Positions 43,900 to 51,291 of a DNA stretch of 51,965 nucleotides are shown here, one piece after another. A model generated the notes under the pieces. The model ran no database searches, was not told the DNA's origin, and saw only the letters and a program-made list of their open reading frames with translations. The position numbers and the translations under genes are program-made. The stretch covers positions 1-51,965 of the forward strand of contig NZ_LWCC02000134.1 in the NCBI RefSeq assembly GCF_001642695.1. The letters are read 5' to 3'. Numbering within the stretch: the stretch's first letter is position 1; each line of letters starts with the position of its first letter. This stretch comes from Streptomyces chilikensis. GTDB taxonomy: Bacteria; Actinomycetota; Actinomycetes; Streptomycetales; Streptomycetaceae.

Positions 43900-44079
43900 A
43901 TGGAGCCGGACAGTCCGACCCGCCCGCCCGGCTCGCCGGCAGCCGTCGCCCTCCGCAGGGGGCCGGTGCGCCAGGCGGCCGTTCGATTCCCCGGAGCGCG
44001 CACCCACCGCCCACCGCTCCCCGGAGGGCCTCGCCGGCGCCCCGCGCCGACGGAGCCGATCGACGTCGAAGGGACGACG

Positions 44080-45558
44080 ATGACCGACCGATTACGCAGA
44101 CGACCGTTACGCCTCCCCGCGGCCATGACCGCGGTGCGAGGACGAACCGTGCCGCATCCGCCACCGCTGCGCACCGGACCCACGCCCCGACGCGGCCTCA
44201 CGGCCCGGCGCGGCCTCGCGTGGGTGATCAGCCTCTTCTGCGCCCTGACGGTCCTCCAGCCGTCCGCCGCCCGGGCGGACAATCCCCTCGTGCAGACCGT
44301 CTACACGGCCGATCCGGCTCCTCTGGTCCACAACGGCCGGGTCTACCTGTACACGGGACACGACGAGGACGGCTCGACCTGGTTCACCATGAAGGAGTGG
44401 CGGCTGTACTCGTCCTCCGACATGACCAACTGGACCGATCACGGCTCCCCCCTGAGCCTCGCCACGTTCAGCTGGGCGAGCGCCGACGCCTGGGCGGGCC
44501 AGGTCGTCGCGCGCAACGGGAAGTTCTACTGGTACGTGCCGGTGAAGAACCGGGCGACCGGGCGCATGGCCATCGGGGTGGCGGTCGCCGACTCACCCAC
44601 CGGGCCGTTCCGCGACGCCCTGGGACGGCCCCTGGTGGAGAACGGCGAGATCGACCCCACCGTGTTCGTCGACGACGACGGACAGGCGTACCTGTACTGG
44701 GGGAACCCGAACCTCTGGTACGTGCGGCTGAACGCCGACATGACCTCCTACGCGGGAGGGCCGACCCGCATCCCCCTCACCACCCAGGGCTTCGGCACCC
44801 GTACCGGGAACGCCGAGCGTCCCACCCTGTACGAGGAAGGGCCGTGGGTCTACAAGCGCAACGGCCTCTACCACCTGGTGTTCGCGGCGGCGTGCTGCTC
44901 CGAGTTCATCGCCTACTCGACGGCCCCGGGCCCCACCGGCCCCTGGACCTACCGGGGCACGATCATGCCCACGCAGGGTTCCAGCTTCACCAACCATGCG
45001 GGCGTCATCGACTTCGCGGGCAATTCCTACTTCTTCTACCACAACGGCGCGCTTCCGGGCGGCGGCGGATTCACCCGCTCGGTGGCCGTGGAGAAGTTCT
45101 CCTACAACGCCGACGGCACGATCCCCACGATCAACATGACCTCGGCCGGGGCTCCGCAGGTGGGCACGCTGAACCCCTACGTCCGGCAGGAGGCCGAGAC
45201 GATCGCCTGGGCCACCGGTGTCGAGACCGAGGCCTCGGGCGAGGGCGGCATGAACGTCGGCTACATCGAGAACGGTGACTGGATCAAGGTCAAGGGCGCG
45301 GCGTTCGGTTCCGGCGCCCGGTCCTTCCAGGCCAGGGTGGCATCGGCGGCCGCCGGCGGCAGGATCGAGGTGCGCCTGGACAGCGCCACCGGCCCCCTGG
45401 CCGGCACGTGCCAGGTCCCGGGCACCGGGGGCTGGCAGAACTGGACGACCGTCTCCTGCCCGGTGACCGGCACCGGGGGCACGCGTGACGTGTACTTCCG
45501 GTACACCGGCGGCAGCGGTTACCTCTTCAACGTGAACTGGTGGCAGTTCACCGGCTGA
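44080..45558 (+). CDS. Secreted GH43 glycosidase with C-terminal CBM6-like domain
   Basis: 492 residues. A long basic N-terminus leads to a hydrophobic signal segment (GLAWVISLFCALTVLQPSAARA, near residues 45-66, quoted without its continuation). The five-bladed GH43 catalytic domain follows with the base Asp in YTADPAPLVHNG, the pKa-modulating Asp in GEIDPTVFVDDDG and the acid Glu in YEEGPWVYKRNG. After ~residue 360 a CBM6-like module begins (VRQEAETIAWATGVETE) and ends in FNVNWWQFTG. Likely substrate is arabinan or arabinoxylan. ATG 44080 has AAGGGA upstream. Codons 5 and 10 are TTA (44092, 44107), so expression may be bldA-dependent. It lies behind two LacI-type operators. Confidence 0.88.
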   Translation: MTDRLRRRPLRLPAAMTAVRGRTVPHPPPLRTGPTPRRGLTARRGLAWVISLFCALTVLQPSAARADNPLVQTVYTADPAPLVHNGRVYLYTGHDEDGSTWFTMKEWRLYSSSDMTNWTDHGSPLSLATFSWASADAWAGQVVARNGKFYWYVPVKNRATGRMAIGVAVADSPTGPFRDALGRPLVENGEIDPTVFVDDDGQAYLYWGNPNLWYVRLNADMTSYAGGPTRIPLTTQGFGTRTGNAERPTLYEEGPWVYKRNGLYHLVFAAACCSEFIAYSTAPGPTGPWTYRGTIMPTQGSSFTNHAGVIDFAGNSYFFYHNGALPGGGGFTRSVAVEKFSYNADGTIPTINMTSAGAPQVGTLNPYVRQEAETIAWATGVETEASGEGGMNVGYIENGDWIKVKGAAFGSGARSFQARVASAAAGGRIEVRLDSATGPLAGTCQVPGTGGWQNWTTVSCPVTGTGGTRDVYFRYTGGSGYLFNVNWWQFTG

Positions 45559-45630
45559 CGCCCCCTGCCCGGTCACCGCCCGCGCGCCCGGCCGCCCGCA
45601 CCCGGCGCCCCTCCCCGCCCGGCCGCGCGA

Positions 45631-45660
45631 CGCCGCCGGCCGGGCCGGGAACCGGCGGCG
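45631..45660. terminator. Hairpin between the two GH43 genes
   Basis: CGCCGCCGG (45631-45639) pairs with CCGGCGGCG (45652-45660) around 12 bases, in the 282-base gap between the glycosidase genes. It may attenuate read-through or stabilise the upstream message. The gap contains no LacI-type site, so the second gene may depend on the first promoter. Confidence 0.35.
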
Positions 45661-45840
45661 CCGGCCCGTACCCGACGGCCGACCGCCCGCCGTCGTCCTC
45701 GAACGCCCCCTCCCCGCCGCACGACCGCTCCACGTCCCGCACCCGTGATCACCGTCGCCCGCGCACGGCCCTCCCGGCCGTGCGGGAGCGACGGCCGGCC
45801 CCTCCACGGCCTCCAGACGCCCCTCGAAGGGAGCACCCCG

Positions 45841-47892
45841 ATGTCCTGGCTCCAGCACCCCCTCAGCCGCAGAACCGTGTTCACGGCGGCGACCGGCGCG
45901 GCCCTCGCCGCGGCGGCCCCGCGCGCCCACGCGTCGGTCCCGGCCTCCGGCGCGGCCGCTTCCGCGGCCGGCGCGGCGGCCGCGGCGGGCTACACCAATC
46001 CCGTCGTCTGGCAGGACTTCGCGGACGTCGACATCATCCGGGTCGGCGACACCTACTACATGTCGGCGTCCACCATGCACTACTCCCCCGGGGCCCCCGT
46101 CCTGCGCTCGTGGAACCTGGTCGACTGGGAGTTCGCGGGCCATTCCGTGCCGGTGCTGGACTTCGGCGCCAAGTACGACCTGTCGGGCGGGCGCGGATAC
46201 GTGCGCGGCATCTGGGCGTCCTCGCTCAACCACCGCCGCAGCAACGACACGTTCTACTGGATCGGCCAGATCGACTTCGCCCGGACGTTCGTGTACACCG
46301 CCAGGTCCGTCGAGGGGCCGTGGACGCGGCACGCGGAGCTGCCGCAGGTCTACTACGACGCGGGACTCCTCGTCGACGACGACGACACGATGTACGTGGC
46401 CTACGGCAACACCCGCATCAGCGTCGCCCAGCTCTCCGGCGACGCCCGGAGCCAGGTCCGCGCCCAGGAGGTGTTCGTCACCCCCTCCGCCGTCGGAACG
46501 CTGGAGGGCTCCCGCTTCTACAAGATCAACGGCAAGTACTACATCTTCCTCACCCGGCCGGCCAACGGCCAGTACGTCCTGAAGTCGGACTCCGGCCCGT
46601 TCGGCCCGTACACCATGCGGCAGCTGCTGCTGGACCTGCCGGGTCCGATACCCGGCGGCGGCGTCCCGCACCAGGGAGGGCTGGTGAGCACCCAGCGGGG
46701 CCAGTGGTACTACATGGCGTTCGTCGACGCCTATCCGGGCGGCCGCGTGCCGGCCCTCGCGCCCGTCACCTGGACCTCCGACGGCTGGCCCGTCCTGCAG
46801 CTCGTCGGCGGAGCCTGGGGCTCCTCCTACCCCGTCCCCGATCTGCCGGCCCCGCCTCGCGCGACCCGGCCGCTCACCGGCGTCGACACCTTCCCGGGAC
46901 CGGCGCTCGGCCCGCAGTGGGAGTGGAACCACAACCCGGACACCAGCCGGTTCACCGTCGGCGGCGGGCTCACGCTGCGGACCGCCACCACCACCTTCGA
47001 CCTGTACTCGGCGCGCAACACGCTCACCCACCGCATCCAGGGCCCCACCTCGACCGCGACCGTCGTCCTCGACCACTCCGGGATGCGGGACGGCGACCGC
47101 AGCGGACTCGCGCTCCTGCGCGACTCCTCCGCCTGGATCGGCCTCAAGCGCGACAACGGCACGACACGGGTGGTGATGGTGAACGGCATCACCATGGACA
47201 GCAACTGGAACACCAGCAGCACGGGCGCCGAGGCGGCCGGCGCATCCCTCCCGGGCAGCCGTGTCTGGCTCCGCGCCACCGCCGACATCCGCCCCGGCAG
47301 CGGCCGCCAGGGGCACTTCTCCTACAGCACCGACGGCGTCAGCTTCTCCCCGCTCGGGCCGGGCCTCACCCTCAAGAACGAGTGGCAGTTCTTCATGGGC
47401 TACCGCTTCGCGATCTTCAACTACGCCACCGTCGCCCTCGGCGGCGCGGTCCGCGTGGAGCGCTTCGAGCTGACGGCCGCACCCGTCTCCGCCCCGGCTT
47501 CCGTCGTCCGCCTCCGGGCCCGGGCGAACGACCGCTTCGTCTGCGCCGACGACGCCGGGAACTCCCCGCTGATCGCCAACCGCACCAGCGCCGGCGACTG
47601 GGAGACCTTCGACCTCGTCGACCTCGGCAACGGTGACGTCGCACTGCGGTCCCACGCCAACGACCGCTTCGTCTGCGCCGACGACGCCGGCAACTCCCCG
47701 CTGATCGCCAACCGCACCAGCGCCGGCAACTGGGAGACGTTCCGCCGGGTGAACAACGCCGACGGCACCGTCAGCCTGCGCGCACGGGCGAACGACCGGT
47801 ACGTCACGGCCGAGGACGGCGGCGCCTCCGCGCTGATCGCCGACCGCACCTCGATCGGCCCCTGGGAGTCCTTCTCCCTGATCCCGGTCTGA
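45841..47892 (+). CDS. Secreted GH43 beta-xylosidase-like enzyme with fascin-like repeat domain
   Basis: 683 residues. A Tat-like signal (LSRRTVFTAATGAALAAAAP) heads the protein. The GH43 domain shows the base Asp in DFADVDIIRVGDTYY, a central DAGLLVDDDDTMYVAYG and the acid Glu in TLEGSRFYKINGKYY. A beta-sandwich follows (~residues 345-545; FPGPALGPQWEWNHNPD), as in xylosidase-type GH43 enzymes. The C-terminal ~130 residues are three fascin/beta-trefoil repeats of the form ANDRFVCADDAGNSPLIANR, probably carbohydrate-binding. Repeats 1 and 2 are nearly identical in DNA. ATG 45841 has GAAGGGAG upstream. It probably acts with the preceding GH43 enzyme on hemicellulose. Confidence 0.88.
   Translation: MSWLQHPLSRRTVFTAATGAALAAAAPRAHASVPASGAAASAAGAAAAAGYTNPVVWQDFADVDIIRVGDTYYMSASTMHYSPGAPVLRSWNLVDWEFAGHSVPVLDFGAKYDLSGGRGYVRGIWASSLNHRRSNDTFYWIGQIDFARTFVYTARSVEGPWTRHAELPQVYYDAGLLVDDDDTMYVAYGNTRISVAQLSGDARSQVRAQEVFVTPSAVGTLEGSRFYKINGKYYIFLTRPANGQYVLKSDSGPFGPYTMRQLLLDLPGPIPGGGVPHQGGLVSTQRGQWYYMAFVDAYPGGRVPALAPVTWTSDGWPVLQLVGGAWGSSYPVPDLPAPPRATRPLTGVDTFPGPALGPQWEWNHNPDTSRFTVGGGLTLRTATTTFDLYSARNTLTHRIQGPTSTATVVLDHSGMRDGDRSGLALLRDSSAWIGLKRDNGTTRVVMVNGITMDSNWNTSSTGAEAAGASLPGSRVWLRATADIRPGSGRQGHFSYSTDGVSFSPLGPGLTLKNEWQFFMGYRFAIFNYATVALGGAVRVERFELTAAPVSAPASVVRLRARANDRFVCADDAGNSPLIANRTSAGDWETFDLVDLGNGDVALRSHANDRFVCADDAGNSPLIANRTSAGNWETFRRVNNADGTVSLRARANDRYVTAEDGGASALIADRTSIGPWESFSLIPV
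47524..47746. repeat. Recent 132-bp intragenic duplication
   Basis: Bases 47524-47614 and 47656-47746 differ at only a few positions, with a 132-base (44-codon) offset. They encode repeats 1 and 2 of the fascin-like domain. The third repeat (from ~47788) is clearly diverged. The pattern points to a recent duplication or gene conversion. Confidence 0.8.
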
Positions 47893-47917
47893 CGCGCCTG
47901 GCCCGCCGCACCGCACC

Positions 47918-47951
47918 GGCGGGGCCGGCCCGGTTCCGGGCCGGCCCCGCC
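47918..47951. terminator. Strong terminator after the second GH43 gene
   Basis: GGCGGGGCCGGCCCGG (47918-47933) and its exact complement (47936-47951) form a 16-bp perfect inverted repeat around TT, 26 bases after the stop codon. Confidence 0.85.
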
Positions 47952-48059
47952 GACCCGCAGGTTCGCCGACTCGACGGGGACCGAGCCATGGCACCCGCCG
48001 AACGTCGAGGCGGAACGTCGAGCGCAGGCCTGCCGTCTGCGAGATCTCCCCCTACGGGT

Positions 48060-48109
48060 GGTGGACAGCGTCCAACCAGCACACGGCACCCACCACACCG
48101 CTGTCCACC
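48060..48109. repeat. 11-bp inverted repeat in a gene-free gap
   Basis: GGTGGACAGCG (48060-48070) and CGCTGTCCACC (48099-48109) are perfect arms 28 bases apart, downstream of the leftward XRE gene. It may be a terminator for that gene or a remnant mobile-element end. The direct repeat AACGTCGAG also occurs twice nearby (48001, 48015). Confidence 0.45.
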
Positions 48110-48153
48110 CCGCCGCAGGGACAGGGGCGGTCGCCGCTCGGGGCCCAGGTCGC

Positions 48154-48411
48154 TCAGGTGTCGGCGCCCCTCAGGACGTAGAGGTCGTCGCCGAAGACGG
48201 CCGAGATCTGGATGTGGCCGCCCAGTGCCGCCACATACCGGGCGATGGCCTCCACGACGGCGACCTCACCCCGCTCGATCCGGGAGACCCGGCTCTTGGT
48301 CACTCCCGTCCGGTTCCCGGCCTCGGTCTGCGACAGCCCGGGCTCCTTGCGGCGTTCCACAGGCCGGTGGCCGTCGATGTACGCCTGGTTGCCCTGCCGC
48401 CCCTCGGTCAC
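48154..48411 (-). CDS. Small XRE-family helix-turn-helix protein
   Basis: 85 residues from GTG 48411, which has GAGAGG upstream. The helix-turn-helix reads GLSQTEAGNRTGVTKSRVSRIERGEV, followed by ARYVAALGGHIQISAVFGDDLYVL, the pattern of antitoxin-type XRE proteins (HigA-like). Usually such a protein is the second gene of a toxin-antitoxin or restriction pair. No toxin-like gene precedes it here, so it may be an orphan. The helix sequence has EAGNRTGV where EVA.RTGV is usual, and ERRKEPGLSQ carries a Pro in a normally helical stretch; it could be decaying. Confidence 0.7.
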   Translation of the reverse strand: MTEGRQGNQAYIDGHRPVERRKEPGLSQTEAGNRTGVTKSRVSRIERGEVAVVEAIARYVAALGGHIQISAVFGDDLYVLRGADT

Positions 48412-48558
48412 CTTCGCCTCTCGCTCCTGACGCTCGTGATCAACGCACCCGGCACCATGACCTTTCGACGCCCGTCGAATCGATTGGACGCTCACGAGCC
48501 CGGTGCCAGCCTGATCTCGGCAACCGCAGGACACACCCGCCCGGCATCAGGAGACCCC

Positions 48559-49011
48559 GTGATCTTCGTCAACGTCACCACGACCGACCTCGAGCGCAGC
48601 AAGGCCTTCTACACGGCGCTCGGCTGCGCCATCAACCCGATGTTCACCGACGAGAACGCCGCGTGCGTCGTCTGGGACGAGAACACGAACTTCATGGTGC
48701 TCACCCACGGGCACTTCTCGCAGTTCACCGACAAGCAGATCGCCGACCCGCACGCGGTCGCCCAGGTGCTGCTGTCGTTCTCGCGCGACTCGCGGGAGCA
48801 CGTCGACAAGACCGTCGACGCCGGCGTCGCCGCGGGCGGCCGCGAACCGCGCCCCGCGCAGGACCACGGGTTCATGTACGGCCGTTCCCTCGAGGACCCG
48901 GACGGCAACCTCCTCGAGTTCCTCCACATGGAGCCCCAGGCCGCCGAGCAGGGTCCGGAGGCGTACGTCGCCGAGCACGGCGCGGGACCGGACCCCGTGC
49001 CCGGGCGGTGA
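48559..49011 (+). CDS. VOC-family (glyoxalase/dioxygenase fold) protein
   Basis: 150 residues. The first beta-alpha-beta module reads VNVTTTDLERSKAFYTALG; the second ends EDPDGNLLEFLHMEP, both typical of the vicinal-oxygen-chelate superfamily. The central HGFMYGRSL and the Glu near the C-terminus could bind metal. GTG 48559 has AGGAGA upstream. Members include small-molecule resistance proteins and isomerases. It lies outside the biosynthetic cluster and precedes a convergent regulator, with which it may form a sensing or detoxification pair. Confidence 0.85.
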   Translation: MIFVNVTTTDLERSKAFYTALGCAINPMFTDENAACVVWDENTNFMVLTHGHFSQFTDKQIADPHAVAQVLLSFSRDSREHVDKTVDAGVAAGGREPRPAQDHGFMYGRSLEDPDGNLLEFLHMEPQAAEQGPEAYVAEHGAGPDPVPGR

Positions 49012-49051
49012 CCGCCGCGGCACGGCAGCCCGGACGTGCTCGTCCGCCGCG

Positions 49052-50044
49052 TCAGGCGCGGTGGACGAGCGCGTCGCCGAGCGGCGTGCGCGCGTGCAGC
49101 ACGCGCCGCCCGGCGCGCCGGGACGCGACGAGCCCCGCGGCGCGCAGGGCGTCGAGGTGATGGGACGCGGTGGAGGCCGCTATCCCGACCTCCTCCGCGG
49201 TGTCCGTCGTCGACAGCGGCACGCCGAGCGCGACGAGCACCGCGGCGCGGCTCTCCCCCAGCAGGCCCGCCAGCGCGTCCGTCGAACCGGCACGGTGCCA
49301 CACCTCGGACACACCGAGCGCGGGGTAGAAGAGCGTCGGCTGCGCGGGCGGCTCCGTGAGCACCGCGCAGTGCCGCCCGAAGAACGACGGCACGAGCACG
49401 AGGCCCCGCCCCTGGCAGTCGACGATCTCCTCGTGCCGTTCCATCCGCACACGCACGGTGTCGAAGCCGGTGTCGGCGCTCCATTCGACGGCTTCGCCGA
49501 GATCGGCCGCCATCCCGGCCAGACCGTCCGCGGTCATCCGCCGCACCCGGGAGCCGATGTCCGCGTGAAGGATGCGTTCGACCTGCGCCCAGTACGGCGC
49601 GAGTGCGGCCTCCCAGAACGCCTCGACGTGGCGCACGACCATGGCGCGGATCCTCGCGGGGTCGGCCGCCATCCTCTCGAGCGCGGCCCGCGCGACGCCG
49701 GCGCTGCGGACCGCGCGCTTGCGCAGGTCGACCGAGATCGGCTCGAGCGGCGCGTGCCGCAGCCGCTCGATCTCGTCCGCGGGCGTGAGATCCCACGACG
49801 GGGCCGACGTGAACAGATCGGGCGCGTACCCGGTCTCGCCCACGACGAGGCGCAGGAACTCGAGGGAGTCCCGCGGGACATCGGCGCGAACGGCGCGCAG
49901 CCATCCCCACTGCAGCGGCTGCTCCTGCGGCCGCACGAGCGTCCGCACCGCGTGGACGATCTCGTGTCCCGGCGACACGCCGAACCGGACGGTGGAGATG
50001 TCCTGCGAAGCAAGGCGGAACTCGACGTACTTCTGCGGCACGTC
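49052..50044 (-). CDS. ArsR-like winged-helix regulator with large N-terminal domain
   Basis: 330 residues from GTG 50044; an in-frame frame extends 68 codons further but is composition-driven. The winged helix is at the C-terminus: RAAVLVALGVPLSTTDTAEEVGIAASTASHHLDALRAAGLV. The N-terminal ~240 residues begin VEFRLASQDISTVRFGVSPGHEIVHAVRTL, a type common in actinomycete regulators (DUF5937-like, from memory). Probably a ligand-responsive repressor. It is convergent with the VOC gene and divergent from the toxin-antitoxin pair. Start choice is uncertain because no clear ribosome-binding site is seen. Confidence 0.78.
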   Translation of the reverse strand, partial: DVPQKYVEFRLASQDISTVRFGVSPGHEIVHAVRTLVRPQEQPLQWGWLRAVRADVPRDSLEFLRLVVGETGYAPDLFTSAPSWDLTPADEIERLRHAPLEPISVDLRKRAVRSAGVARAALERMAADPARIRAMVVRHVEAFWEAALAPYWAQVERILHADIGSRVRRMTADGLAGMAADLGEAVEWSADTGFDTVRVRMERHEEIVDCQGRGLVLVPSFFGRHCAVLTEPPAQPTLFYPALGVSEVWHRAGSTDALAGLLGESRAAVLVALGVPLSTTDTAEEVGIAASTASHHLDALRAAGLVASRRAGRRVLHARTPLGDALVHRA

Positions 50045-50359
50045 GAGCAGGCTACCGCCGGCACGGCTCAGCCGGTCGGGCGCAATCCGGCTCCGTGCGG
50101 CGGCCCGCGGCTCGAATCGCCGGGGTCCGTACCGCCCCGCAGCTCCGATGAACCAGGCCGTCGACGACCACCCGCCCGTCCGGTCCGACCGCACCGGGAA
50201 CGGCGACGGGGACGAAAACGCCAGACGTTGGAGCGGAACTTCGGACACGGGGCAGTCACCTGCGAAAACACACCAGAGGCGTGAGTCAACCAGCAGTCAA
50301 CCAGCAACGGAGCCGGCAGGCCCCAAGCTTGATAACAAATCTTTTGTTAAATTACTGGT
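50045..50359. other. Intergenic region with tandem repeat and A+T-rich promoter
   Basis: 315 bases, divergent between the ArsR-like gene and the toxin-antitoxin pair. No credible gene. AGTCAACCAGC is repeated in tandem at 50284-50294 and 50295-50305. The last 40 bases are strikingly A+T-rich and contain the antitoxin promoter and palindrome. Confidence 0.55.
50333..50353 (+). promoter_or_regulatory. Palindrome and -10 of a leaderless toxin-antitoxin promoter
   Basis: TAACAAA (50333-50339) and TTTGTTA (50343-50349) form a perfect 7-bp inverted repeat. TAAATT at 50348-50353 sits exactly where a -10 box would place the transcription start at the A of ATG 50360. No ribosome-binding site precedes that ATG, so a leaderless message is likely. 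The palindrome overlaps the promoter, as expected for antitoxin autorepression. Confidence 0.6.
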
Positions 50360-50635
50360 ATGGCTGACAGCACACCCACTCCCGGAGAAGGACCCGTCCG
50401 CCCCGTTTCCGTGTCCCTGCACGAGGGCACCATCGCCGCCTTGAAGCAGCGCACGGGCCGTCGCGGCATGTCGGCATACGTCGAGGCGCTCATCCAGCGC
50501 GAACTGGAACGGGAACGTCTGCGTGAGCTGATCGCCGCTGCGGAAGCCGAGCACGGTCCGGTGGACCCCCGGGCGGTCGACACCAAGCGTGCGCTTCTGC
50601 GTGGTGACGCGGCGAGCTCGGCGGACGCGGCGTGA
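50360..50635 (+). CDS. Ribbon-helix-helix antitoxin (VapB/CopG-like)
   Basis: 91 residues. A short beta strand (RPVSVSLHEGTIAALKQR) followed by two helices (MSAYVEALIQRELERERLRELI) matches the ribbon-helix-helix DNA-binding fold of antitoxins. The acidic C-terminal tail would wrap the toxin. Its stop overlaps the toxin start by four bases, so synthesis is coupled. It probably represses its own promoter through the palindrome just upstream. Leaderless translation from ATG 50360 is likely. Confidence 0.82.
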   Translation: MADSTPTPGEGPVRPVSVSLHEGTIAALKQRTGRRGMSAYVEALIQRELERERLRELIAAAEAEHGPVDPRAVDTKRALLRGDAASSADAA

Positions 50636-51024
50636 GCGGCACGCTCGTCCTGGACTGCGAGGGCCTCTCCAAGCTCGTACACCGCCACCCCGAACTGACC
50701 GAATGGCTCGCGGCAGCCGACGCCGAGGACGTCCGAGTCGTGACCAGTTCGGTGACCCTGGTCGAAGCCCGGGACCCTCGCGTCCACCAGGCCCAGTTCG
50801 ACTACGCCGTCTCGCGCGTCAACATCATCCCGCCCACCGAAGCCATCGCCCGGCAGGCGAGCAAACTCCTCGCCGACACCGGCCTGCACGGCCACAAGTA
50901 CGCACTGGACGCCATCGTCGCCGCGACAGCTCTCGCCTCTCCCCGTCCCACGACCGTGCTCACCTCCGATCCTGAGGACCTCCAAATGCTCTGTCCCCGA
51001 GAGATCACCGTCGTGAAAGTCTGA
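50632..51024 (+). CDS. PIN-domain toxin (VapC-like ribonuclease)
   Basis: 130 residues with the acidic residues of a PIN nuclease in order: Asp8 in LVLDCEGLSK, Glu in TLVEARD, Asp in KYALDAIVAATAL, and Asp in TSDPEDL. VapC toxins cleave tRNA or rRNA and are held inactive by the antitoxin encoded upstream. GTG 50632 overlaps the antitoxin stop. It is intact and full length. It lies beside a transposon relic, consistent with a mobile or stabilising module at the edge of an accessory region. Confidence 0.85.
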   Translation: MSGTLVLDCEGLSKLVHRHPELTEWLAAADAEDVRVVTSSVTLVEARDPRVHQAQFDYAVSRVNIIPPTEAIARQASKLLADTGLHGHKYALDAIVAATALASPRPTTVLTSDPEDLQMLCPREITVVKV

Positions 51025-51120
51025 CGGCAAGGGACATGGTGTTCGCGTGCACAGGGTCCTCAACCACCGTGTCCGTCACTTTCTGACTCTCCGTAACGTC
51101 TCGGCGGAAATCCGCCTGCT

Positions 51121-51291
51121 GCGATCTTCCACAACACCCGGGACATCGCCAACTTGGTGCGCCAGCTCCAGGCCGAGGGCTGGGAGATCGACCCGCTGGA
51201 CCTGGCCGAGATCTCGCCGTGCCTGATCGAGCACATCAACCAATGCGGCATGTACTCCACTCACGAGTTCGGGATCACCCCGGAGGACTGC
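51121..51291 (+). pseudogene. 3' fragment of a Tn3-family transposase
   Basis: The frame starting at 51121 encodes AIFHNTRDIANLVRQLQAEG, then WEIDPLDLAEISPCLIEHI, then CGMYSTHEFGITPED, which I recognise as the C-terminal end of Tn3-type DDE transposases (HN..DI..LVR.L..EG, then SPYLTEHI.RFG.YST). The catalytic domain is absent and an in-frame TAA lies upstream at 51094. Substitutions such as Cys for Tyr in SPCL and INQCG for IRRFG suggest decay. The frame continues without a stop into unrelated coding sequence. Confidence 0.75.

Larger units (their letters stand above)
43100..44079. other. Long intergenic region separating the cluster from the glycosidase genes
   Basis: 980 bases without a convincing gene; several long frames on both strands are composition artefacts with Arg/Pro/Gly-rich products. 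It holds the leftward promoter region of the PKS operon (a TAGATT-like -10 on the minus strand near 43,272), the CTCCAAG motif at 43,321, a 13-base tandem repeat at 43,681, and two LacI-type palindromes before the first glycosidase gene. I take the biosynthetic cluster to end here. Confidence 0.6.

Noticed and set aside
43540-44007. Long frames on both strands in the cluster/GH43 intergenic region
   Set aside because: Products are repetitive Arg/Pro/Gly-rich sequences without domains, and the region holds operators and repeats instead.
48412-48534. N-terminal extension of the XRE protein
   Set aside because: The extra 41 codons have no family similarity and overlap the VOC upstream region. 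GTG 48411 has a better ribosome-binding site.
50045-50248. 68-codon N-terminal extension of the ArsR-like regulator
   Set aside because: Composition-driven sequence; the recognisable domain begins right after GTG 50044.
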